In this document: in pieces, positions 1 to 7,554 of the stretch
How positions within the stretch are numbered: position 1 is the stretch's first letter
Layout: each line of letters begins with the position of its first letter
Source: Halobacillus karajensis
GTDB lineage: Bacteria > Bacillota > Bacilli > Bacillales > Halobacillaceae
Assembly: GCF_900108515.1 (NCBI RefSeq)
Contig: NZ_FNWW01000008.1
Location: forward strand, 1 to 64,000
DNA length: 64,000 bases
Reading direction: 5' to 3'
Position numbers and translations under genes: made by a program
The notes under the pieces: generated by a model
Seen by the model: the letters and a program-made list of their open reading frames with translations, nothing else
Told to the model about the DNA's origin: nothing
The model's database searches: none

Positions 1-44
1 AAGTTAGATGGAGGAGAGTCTTTTTTGGCTATAAGCTAGAGCGA

Positions 45-159
45 AGGAGCACAGACCATGACACTCCTGCGGAAAAACGGGCGATCCGAGACCCCGCAGT
101 GTGGGTTTCACGAGGAGGCTCGGGCGTTCGTCCGCGGAAAGGGAATGGTCTGTGCTCCT
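45..159. repeat. Palindromic intergenic repeat element
   Basis: The ends AGGAGCACAGACCAT (45-59) and ATGGTCTGTGCTCCT (145-159) are perfect inverted repeats around a G+C-rich core containing GACCCCGCAG and GTCCGCGGAAAG. Elements with this kind of core are, from memory, common between genes in Bacillaceae genomes. No coding potential is seen. A related, longer element lies at 23033-23273. Short ORFs overlapping it on both strands are shadows of the palindrome. Confidence 0.7.
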
Positions 160-171
160 GGAGGCAAGAAA

Positions 172-237
172 AAAGCTTGTAGAAAAACACGGGGTTTCTC
201 TACAAGCTGAAGCAGACATACGTCTGCTTTTTTATTT
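172..237 (+). terminator. Tandem hairpins ending in a rho-independent terminator
   Basis: A first hairpin pairs AGCTTGTAGA (about 173-182) with TCTACAAGCT (about 199-208). It is followed by AGCAGAC-ATAC-GTCTGCT (211-228) and a run of T residues. The second hairpin is a standard terminator. The transcript it ends starts left of the window or in the palindrome. Confidence 0.7.
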
Positions 238-280
238 TGGTTATTTTTCCTTTTGCACTCCGAATCGTACAACGCCCTTG

Positions 281-344
281 AATCTTCTAACCTTCCAATG
301 GGGCAGGAACCGTATGCCTTTCCCCATTGGAAGCTAAGAAGATT
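281..344. repeat. Long imperfect hairpin
   Basis: AATCTTCT (281-288) plus CCTTCCAATGGGG pair with CCCCATTGGAAG plus AAGAAGATT (322-344) across a loop of about 18 bases. There is no T tract, so it is not an ordinary terminator. Function unknown; it precedes the ardC-like remnant. Confidence 0.5.
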
Positions 345-524
345 AGGAAACCATCAATAAACTTTCACGGCATAGCCTTCACTTCGTTTCGGTATTCCAT
401 GGTTTTATTGACGTTTCCCTATAAGGGGTTGTGAGATTCTCCATAGCAAAAGGGAAAAATAATTCCCTTTTGGGGAACAAATTTCTCTTCGGAGTTCCAA
501 AGGAAAAACAAGGAGGAAAAAACC

Positions 525-1071
525 ATGAGTAAAAAAATCTATGAAATGATTACAAACCAAATCATCGAGAAATTGGAGCAAGGGGTTATTCCTTGGAGAA
601 AACCTTGGGTGAATGGCATTCCGGTGAATTGGAAGACACAAAAACCTTATCGAGGAATTAATACCATGCTTTTAGATGGTGGAGAATATGCAACATTTAA
701 GCAGATCAAAGAAGCAGGAGGAAGTCAAAAAAGGAGAAAAATCTCATATTGTGGTCTTTTGGAAGATGATAAAAGTTGAAGATGAAAAAAAAGAAGAAGA
801 AAAAAACATTCCATTACTGCGGTATTATCGAGTTTTTGATGTAGGCTCTCAAGTGGAAGGGTTAGAAACGAAACGAACCTATGAAATTTTCGATCATGAC
901 CCTATTGAAGAAGCCGAGAAGATTAAAAAGGAATATTTTAATGGTCCATCTTACAGCTTTCAAAGTGGTCGAGCTTATTATGTACCTTTTGAAGATCGTG
1001 TTAATGTTCCACCTAAGAAAGACTTTCCAAACGTCCACGAATATTACAGCACCCTTTTCCATGAAATGATA
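525..1071 (+). pseudogene. ArdC-like antirestriction protein, frameshifted and intron-interrupted
   Basis: The product starts with the ArdC/DUF1738-type N-terminal domain (KLEQGVIPWRKPW, then YRGIN near residue 45), the ssDNA-binding part of plasmid and ICE antirestriction proteins. The strong GGAGG site at 511-515 supports the ATG at 525. After GG near position 720 the frame is lost; homology (KKGEKSHIVVFWK) continues in another frame, consistent with a 2-base deletion or a 1-base insertion. The second frame runs to YYSTLFHEMI, the start of the zincin-like metallopeptidase motif HEMIH, and stops exactly where a group II intron begins at 1072. The gene is therefore doubly dead: frameshift plus intron, with no 3' exon in the window. 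Family assignment is from remembered consensus. Confidence 0.75.
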
Positions 1072-1597
1072 GTGCGTCCATAAGGATGTGTTTGGGATTG
1101 CTGTCGTAGCAAACAGCTGATGTGGTCATACCATCATAAGGTCAAAGTCTTATTGATATTTCTAAAATATCAAGACACTCGTGTTGGGAAACCAACAGGG
1201 GGACCATAGCATGTCTATAAAGCCATAAGTTACTGGCGTGTTACAGTACGACTGAATGGCAAGACCAAAGTAATAGACAAGGATGAAAGCTACACTGCTT
1301 AAACGATAGCCAGAGGGGTTATATCATGGACCATAATAAACAGCACGTGAAATATTATGCAAGTGGGAATTTTAATGGATGTGTCAGGCGTTGAAATATG
1401 ACCTCCCACTGACCAACATCTATACGATGATAAATGGCGAAAGTCGCATCCGATACTATTACGAGCTTCCCTGCACAATCTAAATGGAGATTGTCTAAGT
1501 CGATATGCCCTTACGGGCTATGTCCTCTTGGAACTGAATAATCGATAGGACAACGGAGTCTTCGTAGTAGTTTGAGATAGGGAAAACCTATATAAAC
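1072..1597 (+). mobile_element. Group II intron, 5' part (domains I-III), truncated
   Basis: Position 1072 begins GTGCG, the consensus group II 5' end, directly after an interrupted coding motif (HEMI). Downstream segments match the layout of the lactococcal Ll.LtrB intron: a stretch with GTACGACTGA (about 1226-1255), then CGGAGTCTTCGTAGTAGT (about 1554-1571) and TTTGAGATAGGGAAAACC, which in Ll.LtrB lie just before domain IV and the reverse transcriptase start. No reverse transcriptase, domain V or 3' exon follows. Instead the sequence passes directly into phage capsid coding sequence. The intron cannot splice; it is the left side of a deletion junction. Confidence 0.8.
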
Positions 1598-1612
1598 CTT
1601 AAATCCACTAAC

Positions 1613-1849
1613 ATGGAAAAAGGCACACTATACGCTGGTAACTTTGACCAGCTACGCTATGGTATTCCGTTCAATATTGATTACAAGATTGATGAGTCTG
1701 CACAGCTTTCTACAATCACAAATGAAGACGGCTCTCCAATCAACCTATTTGAACAGGAAATGGTAGCACTACGCGCAACTATGGATGTAGGTTTGATGAT
1801 CGTTAAAGATGGAGCCTTTGCCAAGTTGACGCCAGCCCCTGAAGTTTAA
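1613..1849 (+). pseudogene. Phage major capsid protein, C-terminal fragment
   Basis: The 78 residues include [34 protein letters not shown] and [11 protein letters not shown], which resemble the C-terminal end of HK97-fold major capsid proteins of Gram-positive siphoviruses. A full capsid protein is about 300-400 residues, so most of the gene is missing. The frame is open upstream only to about 1571, inside the group II intron remnant, and there is no ribosome site before the ATG. The ATG is probably an internal methionine. The fragment lies in the normal capsid position, followed at once by the head-tail connector genes. Confidence 0.75.
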
Positions 1850-1869
1850 TATGGAAAGGATGAAGTTAA

Positions 1870-2271
1870 ATGACCTATCGAGTAATTAGAGCATTCAGAG
1901 ATAAAGAGAATGACCATCACACCTATAAAAAAGGTGATGTTTTCCCGGTAAGTGGAGAGGAATCAGAAGAACGTATTGAGTATCTTATGAGCCCCGACAA
2001 TAAATTAGGGGAGCCTGTTATTGAAAAACTAAATCAGGCTCCTGAAGAAGGTTTGGGGGAGTGGGATTCGCAAGAGAATTCCTCTAATACTGAAAGTGAC
2101 GGTAATGAAGAAAATGCTAAGGAAGACTCTGGTGAGGGCGAAAGCGATACTGACAGTGAGGACAAGGGTGAATTCCCTATACACACAGGCGGTGCCTGGT
2201 TCGAACTTTCTAATGGTGAAAAGATCCAGGGTAAAGAAGAAGCTGTTCAAGCTGAAGAAGAGTTGAAGTGA
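1870..2271 (+). CDS. YqbF-like phage structural-region protein
   Basis: 133 residues. The N-terminal part (MTYRVIRAFRDKENDHHTYKKGD) resembles the YqbF domain of the B. subtilis skin/PBSX-type prophages. The middle (about residues 65-100) is a very acidic Glu/Ser/Asp linker. The end carries HTGGAWFELSNGEKIQGKEEA, a small C-terminal motif shared by such phage proteins. AAAGGATG at 1856 precedes the ATG. Position after the capsid gene and before the head-tail connector is the usual one; the role in the virion is not established. Confidence 0.6.
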   Translation: MTYRVIRAFRDKENDHHTYKKGDVFPVSGEESEERIEYLMSPDNKLGEPVIEKLNQAPEEGLGEWDSQENSSNTESDGNEENAKEDSGEGESDTDSEDKGEFPIHTGGAWFELSNGEKIQGKEEAVQAEEELK

Positions 2272-2275
2272 TGGT

Positions 2276-2611
2276 ATGGCTACTACTAAAGATAATGTGA
2301 AAACGGTCCTGGGGCTACAAGATAATCTCCAGGACAACGTTATAGATATTATCATCCGAAACATTGAATCACGTCTCACGGTTTGGTTTAAACAGCATAC
2401 TGATTTAACAACTATCCCTGATGAGCTTCAGTTTATTGTAGAAGAAATGGCGGTCAATCGTTTTAACCGTATCGGAAGTGAAGGAATGGAGTCCGAGTCT
2501 GTAGAAGGGCGATCCGTTTCATTTAAAGAGGATGACTTCAAACCTTATCTCAATATCTTGGAATCTTACATTCCTAAACAAGATGGTTCTGGAAAGGTGA
2601 TGTTCTTCTGA
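2276..2611 (+). CDS. Phage head-tail connector protein (gp6-like adaptor)
   Basis: 111 residues, the size of the gp6/Phage_connect_1 family that docks under the portal. The helical N-terminus (VKTVLGLQDNLQDNVIDIII) and the EEMAVNRFNRIGSEGMESES segment followed by VSFKEDDF are typical. The start lies 5 bases after the preceding stop and the stop overlaps the next start by one base (TGATG), indicating translational coupling in a late morphogenesis operon. Head-completion role is inferred from family and gene order. Confidence 0.75.
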   Translation: MATTKDNVKTVLGLQDNLQDNVIDIIIRNIESRLTVWFKQHTDLTTIPDELQFIVEEMAVNRFNRIGSEGMESESVEGRSVSFKEDDFKPYLNILESYIPKQDGSGKVMFF

Positions 2612-2922
2612 TGAGATATGCAGAGCGCCTCACCTTGCATCAGACCATTGGAAGTGGGTATAACCCCGAAACAGGAAAAACCGAAGTCCAAGTCGATGAA
2701 GGGGTAACTCTCCCTTGTAATGCTTCGCCTGTGAGTTTGGAAAGAGTAAAGACGATATTCGGGTCCATCGACAAGGAAGTCACTTCAGTAAGGCTCCAAC
2801 GTCCATTTAAAGATAAGGCCGATAAAGCCATGATGGACGGAAAGAAATATAACGTTCTTCGGCATGTATCTCATCGTTCGGAGAGCGTTTTTTATTTGGA
2901 AGAGGTGAGCTCATGGAACTAG
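2611..2922 (+). CDS. Phage head closure protein
   Basis: 103 residues, mostly beta-strand by eye. In this gene order (connector, head closure, gp10-like, terminator, major tail) the second short protein is the head-closure ring that plugs the connector. Motifs are weak, so the call rests largely on position and length. Translation is coupled at both ends: one base overlap with the connector and ten bases with the next gene. Confidence 0.6.
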   Translation: MRYAERLTLHQTIGSGYNPETGKTEVQVDEGVTLPCNASPVSLERVKTIFGSIDKEVTSVRLQRPFKDKADKAMMDGKKYNVLRHVSHRSESVFYLEEVSSWN

Positions 2923-3260
2923 ATGGGTTGGATGCATTGCTTGCCAAATTGGAGCAGATGGAAGACGGCATTGACGATGATGTGAATACCATTGTTAAAA
3001 ATAATACGATCGAGATGACTGGTGAGACGAAAATGAATGAAAGGGATCGCTTTGATAAGGGTTATTGGACGGGTCACACTATAAGGAATACGAAGACTCA
3101 AAAGCTCGGAGCCTTGCATTATCGAACATTCGCAGACTCTGAATATGCTGGGTATCTGAACTTTGGTACCCGTTATATGGACCCGACGTGGTTCCTGAGA
3201 GATGCTTTTTATAAGCAAAGAGAGAAGTTCAAAGAAGATCTCGATCGACTCGTAAAGTAG
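2913..3260 (+). CDS. HK97 gp10-like tail completion protein
   Basis: 115 residues: an N-terminal amphipathic helix (LDALLAKLEQMEDGIDDDV), a central beta region with TGHTIRNTK, then YAGYLNFGTRYMDPTWFLRDAF. The E-x-G-T-R-x-M/x-P-x-F/W-L-R-x-A pattern is the hallmark of the HK97 gp10 family that helps join head and tail. The ATG lies inside the preceding gene after a GAGGTGAGCTC ribosome site. Confidence 0.8.
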   Translation: MELDGLDALLAKLEQMEDGIDDDVNTIVKNNTIEMTGETKMNERDRFDKGYWTGHTIRNTKTQKLGALHYRTFADSEYAGYLNFGTRYMDPTWFLRDAFYKQREKFKEDLDRLVK

Positions 3261-3268
3261 GTGGATGA

Positions 3269-3658
3269 ATGTTATCACCACAAATTCAATTATATAACGC
3301 CATATTCGCTGCATCTTTAGAGCAGGAATATGACACTATTGATTATTCGCCGACGACTGACGATAGCTTAGATTATCCATTTGTGTTTGTCGCAGAAACT
3401 AATAGTGATGATGTAATCAGTAATAAGGACGTTATTACAGGAAGGCTGAGGCAAACAGTGCATGTGTGGGGCTACGCTCATAATCGTGCGTTGTTTACAG
3501 ATATGGTTTATCAGCTCGAAATGAAGATGAGGCACTTAACACGACTTCAAAACTATTATTTGGAGCTTGCAGGGTTAAATTCCAATCAGATATTTGATAA
3601 CACGACGACGGATAACCTGCTCCATGGAACGATTGAAGTCGAATATAAATTAACTTAG
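3269..3658 (+). CDS. Putative tail terminator / tail component protein
   Basis: 129 residues between the gp10-like protein and the major tail protein, the normal position of the tail terminator. It begins with a helix (PQIQLYNAIFAASLEQ) and has a central beta segment (YPFVFVAETNSDD, LRQTVHVWGYAHN) and a helix-strand end, consistent with the ferredoxin-like tail-terminator fold. No diagnostic motif; assignment by size, position and secondary-structure pattern. Confidence 0.55.
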   Translation: MLSPQIQLYNAIFAASLEQEYDTIDYSPTTDDSLDYPFVFVAETNSDDVISNKDVITGRLRQTVHVWGYAHNRALFTDMVYQLEMKMRHLTRLQNYYLELAGLNSNQIFDNTTTDNLLHGTIEVEYKLT

Positions 3659-3669
3659 GAGGAAAAGCC

Positions 3670-4218
3670 ATGAGTGAAATTGCAAAAGGCGTACACAAGG
3701 TTTTGTACTTCCGTAAGCTTGGAGAAGCTGCAGAAGGTGCGAAACTTGTTTTTCAAACAGAACACTCCAAATCTTATTCCAGGGAACGTGAAAAAACGGA
3801 AACCAAGGATGGGGCCGTATCAGGTTCATCTACATTGGAGAACGAAGTGAGTATTTCAGCGCTTCAATCTACCAATGATCCGACGTTTAAAATGTTAGAG
3901 GATTCCATTGTAGAAGACTTTCCTGTGGAGATGTGGGAAGTAGACCTCTCCACCAAGGAAGTGGATGACAGTGGCACTGAACCGGTAACGACGTTTGATT
4001 CTGAGTATCGTCAAGGCTACGTTACCGAGTGGGAGCCAGCGAGCCCGGCTGAAGGAGATGCAACTGTTGAAGGGACATACATGACCGAAGGGACACGACA
4101 AAAAGGAAAGGTGACTCTGCCAGATGGTGACCTTGAGACCTTATCATATGTGTTCCACGATTTAGTTTCAGATGATCCTGCAGATGATGGACTAGCACCT
4201 GAAGAACCGGCTGTATAA
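3670..4218 (+). CDS. Phage major tail (tube) protein, TP901-1 family
   Basis: 182 residues. The start IAKGVHKVLYFRKL, the segment SYSREREKTETKDGAVSGSS and the end GKVTLPDGDLETLSYVFHDLV fit the TP901-1-type major tail protein that polymerises as hexameric rings around the tape measure. A strong TTAGGAGGAAAAGCC precedes the ATG, as expected for the most abundant tail protein, and a terminator follows at once. The last about 15 residues are an acidic Pro/Ala tail. Confidence 0.8.
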   Translation: MSEIAKGVHKVLYFRKLGEAAEGAKLVFQTEHSKSYSREREKTETKDGAVSGSSTLENEVSISALQSTNDPTFKMLEDSIVEDFPVEMWEVDLSTKEVDDSGTEPVTTFDSEYRQGYVTEWEPASPAEGDATVEGTYMTEGTRQKGKVTLPDGDLETLSYVFHDLVSDDPADDGLAPEEPAV

Positions 4219-4250
4219 AGGAGAGGGAGAAAATCCCCTCTCCTCTTTTT
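4219..4250 (+). terminator. Terminator after the major tail gene
   Basis: GGAGAGGG (4220-4227), a short loop, CCCCTCTCC and then TCTTTTT. Placed between the major tail gene and the chaperone genes, it would lower expression of the downstream assembly genes relative to the tube protein. Confidence 0.8.
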
Positions 4251-4285
4251 ATGTAAAAAATTAAAAACGAAGGTGGAATTTTTTT

Positions 4286-4675
4286 ATGCATATCAACTTT
4301 AACGGAAGAGACATTCAACTTGTATTCGGACTACGCACACTTACAGAAATTGACCGTGAACTAGGCTTTGAAATCGAAGGAGCGAGCCTTGGAGAGGGAC
4401 TGGAAATGCTTATTCCTAAACTGCAAACCGGTAACATTGTGGGCCTATCTAAGATAATTAAAGCAGCATCTTCCCACGATAAGAAACCTCCGAAAACGTT
4501 TGATGAATTAGAAGAGGTATTGGATGGCATTGCGGAAAGCGAAGGTTTTGAAGCGTTTGGTGAGCAGGTTATCGAAGAGCTGGGAAAGCGACCTATGACC
4601 CGAAGTCTTCTACCCGACGATCTAAAAGAAGATCGAGAGAACGAGGAGGAGAAAACCAATCTAGAGATGGTTTAA
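4286..4675 (+). CDS. Tail assembly chaperone, short form (gpG-like)
   Basis: 129 residues. It starts MHINFNGRDIQLVFGLRTL and is mainly helical, as in tail assembly chaperones that coat the tape measure protein before tube growth. It sits between major tail and tape measure genes, the fixed place of this protein. Within its 3' part is GGGAAAG (4582-4588), placed so that codons GGA-AAG can slip by -1; the alternative product is the G-T fusion. Read without slippage the protein ends with a charged tail (EDRENEEEKTNLEMV). Confidence 0.8.
   Translation: MHINFNGRDIQLVFGLRTLTEIDRELGFEIEGASLGEGLEMLIPKLQTGNIVGLSKIIKAASSHDKKPPKTFDELEEVLDGIAESEGFEAFGEQVIEELGKRPMTRSLLPDDLKEDRENEEEKTNLEMV
4582..4588 (+). 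promoter_or_regulatory. -1 ribosomal frameshift site GGGAAAG
   Basis: GGGAAAG is in register X-XXY-YYZ with the chaperone frame (G GGA AAG) and is the same heptamer used by phage lambda for its gpG-gpGT switch. After slippage the frame is open with no stop from 4588 to 5040, entering the separate downstream frame. The two frames differ by exactly -1, as required. Confidence 0.85.
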
Positions 4676-5040
4676 CCTACGATGAAATTGTCATCTATGC
4701 TCTACGCAAGTTAGGCATGGAACGCTTGCGGGATGTTGAAATGATGACTTTATCGGAGTTCCACTATAAGTACTATGCTCAAGAATATAAAGAAATCGAC
4801 AACGAATATGAACTTCATAAAATGGCGTTTTTAATACGTAATGCCAAAGCTACGAAGAATGTCGGCACGGAGAAGAGTCCAAAAGAAGAGTTTGTGTTCA
4901 AAGACTTTAAGGACTTCTTTAATTACGAGAAGGCATTAAAACTCATTGATGAACCTATTGAAGAGAAAAAAGAAGAAGTGGCTAAAGAGAAATTATCGCC
5001 TGCTCAAATAGCTGCTAAACATAACAGCAGAAAGGGGTGA
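4588..5040 (+). CDS. Tail assembly chaperone, T part of the G-T frameshift fusion
   Basis: This frame is entered by -1 slippage at 4582-4588, giving a fusion of about 251 residues (101 from the G frame plus 150). It contains TYDEIVIYALRKLGMERLRDVEMM and a lysine-rich end (LSPAQIAAKHNSRKG). The first ATG in this frame, at 4717, has no convincing ribosome site, so independent translation is unlikely. The linker between the slip site and the T domain is rich in Arg and Ser. In lambda-type phages the T domain recruits the tail tube protein to the chaperone-tape measure complex; that role is carried over by analogy. Confidence 0.8.
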   Translation, partial: ATYDPKSSTRRSKRRSRERGGENQSRDGLTYDEIVIYALRKLGMERLRDVEMMTLSEFHYKYYAQEYKEIDNEYELHKMAFLIRNAKATKNVGTEKSPKEEFVFKDFKDFFNYEKALKLIDEPIEEKKEEVAKEKLSPAQIAAKHNSRKG

Positions 5041-5044
5041 GGGA

Positions 5045-7543
5045 ATGGCAGAGTATTCGATTGGAGCTGAGTTAAAGGCAAACGCCAGTAAATACAAAAG
5101 AGCGATTCAATCAGCAAAAAGGGTAACTGAAAAGTTTAAGCGTGAGTCTGAGTCAATTAAAGATGCTCGCTTAGGTGCAGACACAACACCTTTGAAAAGG
5201 AACCTGAAAAAGGCGCGTCAGATGATGAATTTGTTTTCGCGTAAGAAGTCAAAAGCTGAAATCAATGTCGGTGTCGATGACTCTGAGGCTAAACGAAAGA
5301 TGGGGCTCTTGCAAGCCGTCAAAACAGCCCTCAATAAGAAAGTAGTTATACCGGTAGAGGCTAGGATTAACAAGTTCCAAAAAACGATGGGACGAATAGC
5401 TAATTCCATTCAAGCATTTGACACGGTAGCCAGTAATACATTTCGCGGACTTGGAATTATGGTTTCTTCAAGCCTAGTACCGATTATCGCTTCTTTAGTA
5501 CCTGTAATTATGGCTGTCGGTAATGCCATCGGAGTTGTTGGTTCAGGTGCAGTCGCCATGGCTGCAGCGTTCGGAATCGCTGGTGGTGCAGCTATTGCCT
5601 ATGGTGCAACTGCGGCACCTACAATTAAATCAATTATCGATGGAACTGCTGAATCAACAAAAGAGAATATTAAAGCGGCCAAACAATTGAATTCCCTTAA
5701 AGATGCTTGGAGTAAAGTCCAGGAAGTCATTGCCCCCCAAGTAGCGGTAGCTTTTGGCAATGCGATGAAAGGTTTAGAGACAGTAATCGAGTCTTTAAAT
5801 CCAATGTTTACGAACATAGCAGACACCGTAGCAAAACTATCCGAAAGATTTAACACGTTTTTTGAGTCTTCTTCAGCTCAAAGTTTCTTTGACTATTTAA
5901 ATGGAAGCGCAGCTCCTATTCTTGAAAAAATAGTCAATGGGGTTACTGGATTCATAGAAGGGCTCATGAACCTTACGGTAGCTTTTGCCCCATTAACGGA
6001 CTTCATGGCTCAAGGCTTTGAAGATATGGGTGGATCATTTGCTGAATTCACTGAGAAAGTAGCTGGTTCACAGGAATTGCAGTCTTTCATTCAATATGTG
6101 AAAGAGAATCTTCCAAAGATAAAGCAGATATTCGGTGATGTATTCCGAGGAATTATAAATTTATTCACAGCTTTCAGCGATAATAGCTCTACTATTTTCG
6201 ATTCATTATCCACAATGGCCGCGAAGTTTAGAGAGTGGTCTTCAACAATCGCTGAGTCAGACGGCTTCCAGAAGTTTATTCAGTACGTGCAGGAGAACGG
6301 CCCTAAGGTAGTCGCTCTTATCGGGAATGTAATCAAGTTTATTATTAACCTGGGTATAGCGTTAGCACCTATGGGCGCTAAGATTCTAGACATTGCTAAC
6401 AAATTCATTAGCTGGACGAATTCCATGATGGAAAGTCATCCGATTATTGGCAAGATCATCGCTATTGCCACAGTTTTAGCCGGGGCATTTATAGCATTAA
6501 TACCTAATATTTTAGCCGTAATCAGTGCCTTCCCTGGCTTAGGTGGCGCAATCATGAAAGTGCTACCTATAATAGCTCGAATTGGCGGAACCCTCATGCG
6601 GTTCGCAGGCGGTCCGATCGGACTCGTTATTCAAGCTGTTATTTTGTTGGCCATGATTATTTATAATAACTGGGATTCCATTAAAGTCTGGACGTTACAG
6701 GCGTGGGGCGCAGTAAAAGACTTCCTTCTAAAAACATGGCGACAGATAAAAGCTTTTGTAATTAAATATGCTTCTCTTTTGTATGTGAAAGCACGTTATT
6801 ATTTCAATTTAGCGAAGACTGCAATCGAATTAGCCATGTCTACAGCTTGGAGCATTATCCAAGGAATTTGGCGCAGTATTAAATCGTTCTTTACCGAAAC
6901 TCTAGCTGGTATCGTTCGGACAGCCAAGAGAAAATTCTCTGAATTTGTAAGTGGCGTTCGCCAAAAGATGAACGATGCCTGGAACAAGGTAGAAGAAATC
7001 TGGGGGAAAGTTCAAGGTTTCTTCGAGGGAATCGATTTAATGAGTATCGGACAAAACATCATTCAAGGGTTAATTGATGGAATTGGCTCTATGTTCGGTT
7101 CAATTAAGAACATGGTTTCGAAAGCTGCCAACCTTGTGCCTGATTGGCTCAAGAAGAAATTAGGAATCGCTTCTCCTTCCAAAGTTACAACTCAATTAGG
7201 TGAATTTACTGGAGAAGGAATGGTCGTTGGTGTTGGTAAAATGCTGCCGAGATTAGCTAAGAAAGCGAAAGAAATGGCTGGTGCTATCACGCCTAAAGAG
7301 AAAGATATGACCATAAACCCTGCGCTTCAGATGAAGTCATCAAAGATTTCTTCCAGTTTAAGAAGCTTGAAGAGGAAGAGCATGGGACAGGTGGAGAGTG
7401 CTGTCCATGCAGATGTACGTTTCAGTAATCGACAACCGGCAAATATCAATCTTCATTTAGGTTCAAGAAACTATCGAGGGTTTGTGAATGACATATCAGA
7501 CCAACAAGAATTAGAAGTAGATTTAGAGGATGAATTTGCGTAA
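5045..7543 (+). CDS. Phage tail tape measure protein
   Basis: 832 residues, the longest late gene but one, directly after the chaperone pair. The N-terminus is helical and charged (coiled-coil, about residues 1-120). Hydrophobic segments around residues 135-190 and 465-560 alternate with amphipathic helices, and imperfect repeats such as FIQYVKENLPKIKQIFGDVFR and FIQYVQENGPKVVALIGNVIK are seen. The C-terminal part has SIGQNIIQGLIDGIGSMFGSI and LGIASPSKV, a pattern typical of tape measure C-termini. It sets tail length; by the usual about 0.15 nm per residue this suggests a tail near 120 nm. Confidence 0.9.
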   Translation: MAEYSIGAELKANASKYKRAIQSAKRVTEKFKRESESIKDARLGADTTPLKRNLKKARQMMNLFSRKKSKAEINVGVDDSEAKRKMGLLQAVKTALNKKVVIPVEARINKFQKTMGRIANSIQAFDTVASNTFRGLGIMVSSSLVPIIASLVPVIMAVGNAIGVVGSGAVAMAAAFGIAGGAAIAYGATAAPTIKSIIDGTAESTKENIKAAKQLNSLKDAWSKVQEVIAPQVAVAFGNAMKGLETVIESLNPMFTNIADTVAKLSERFNTFFESSSAQSFFDYLNGSAAPILEKIVNGVTGFIEGLMNLTVAFAPLTDFMAQGFEDMGGSFAEFTEKVAGSQELQSFIQYVKENLPKIKQIFGDVFRGIINLFTAFSDNSSTIFDSLSTMAAKFREWSSTIAESDGFQKFIQYVQENGPKVVALIGNVIKFIINLGIALAPMGAKILDIANKFISWTNSMMESHPIIGKIIAIATVLAGAFIALIPNILAVISAFPGLGGAIMKVLPIIARIGGTLMRFAGGPIGLVIQAVILLAMIIYNNWDSIKVWTLQAWGAVKDFLLKTWRQIKAFVIKYASLLYVKARYYFNLAKTAIELAMSTAWSIIQGIWRSIKSFFTETLAGIVRTAKRKFSEFVSGVRQKMNDAWNKVEEIWGKVQGFFEGIDLMSIGQNIIQGLIDGIGSMFGSIKNMVSKAANLVPDWLKKKLGIASPSKVTTQLGEFTGEGMVVGVGKMLPRLAKKAKEMAGAITPKEKDMTINPALQMKSSKISSSLRSLKRKSMGQVESAVHADVRFSNRQPANINLHLGSRNYRGFVNDISDQQELEVDLEDEFA

Positions 7544-7554
7544 GGAGGTACGCT

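Noticed and set aside
101-337. 78-residue ORF on the plus strand
   Set aside because: It runs through the palindromic repeat and the terminator, has no ribosome site and no recognisable protein sequence.
1072-1597. Possible functional, splicing group II intron
   Set aside because: Domains IV (with the reverse transcriptase), V and VI and the 3' exon are missing, so splicing is impossible.
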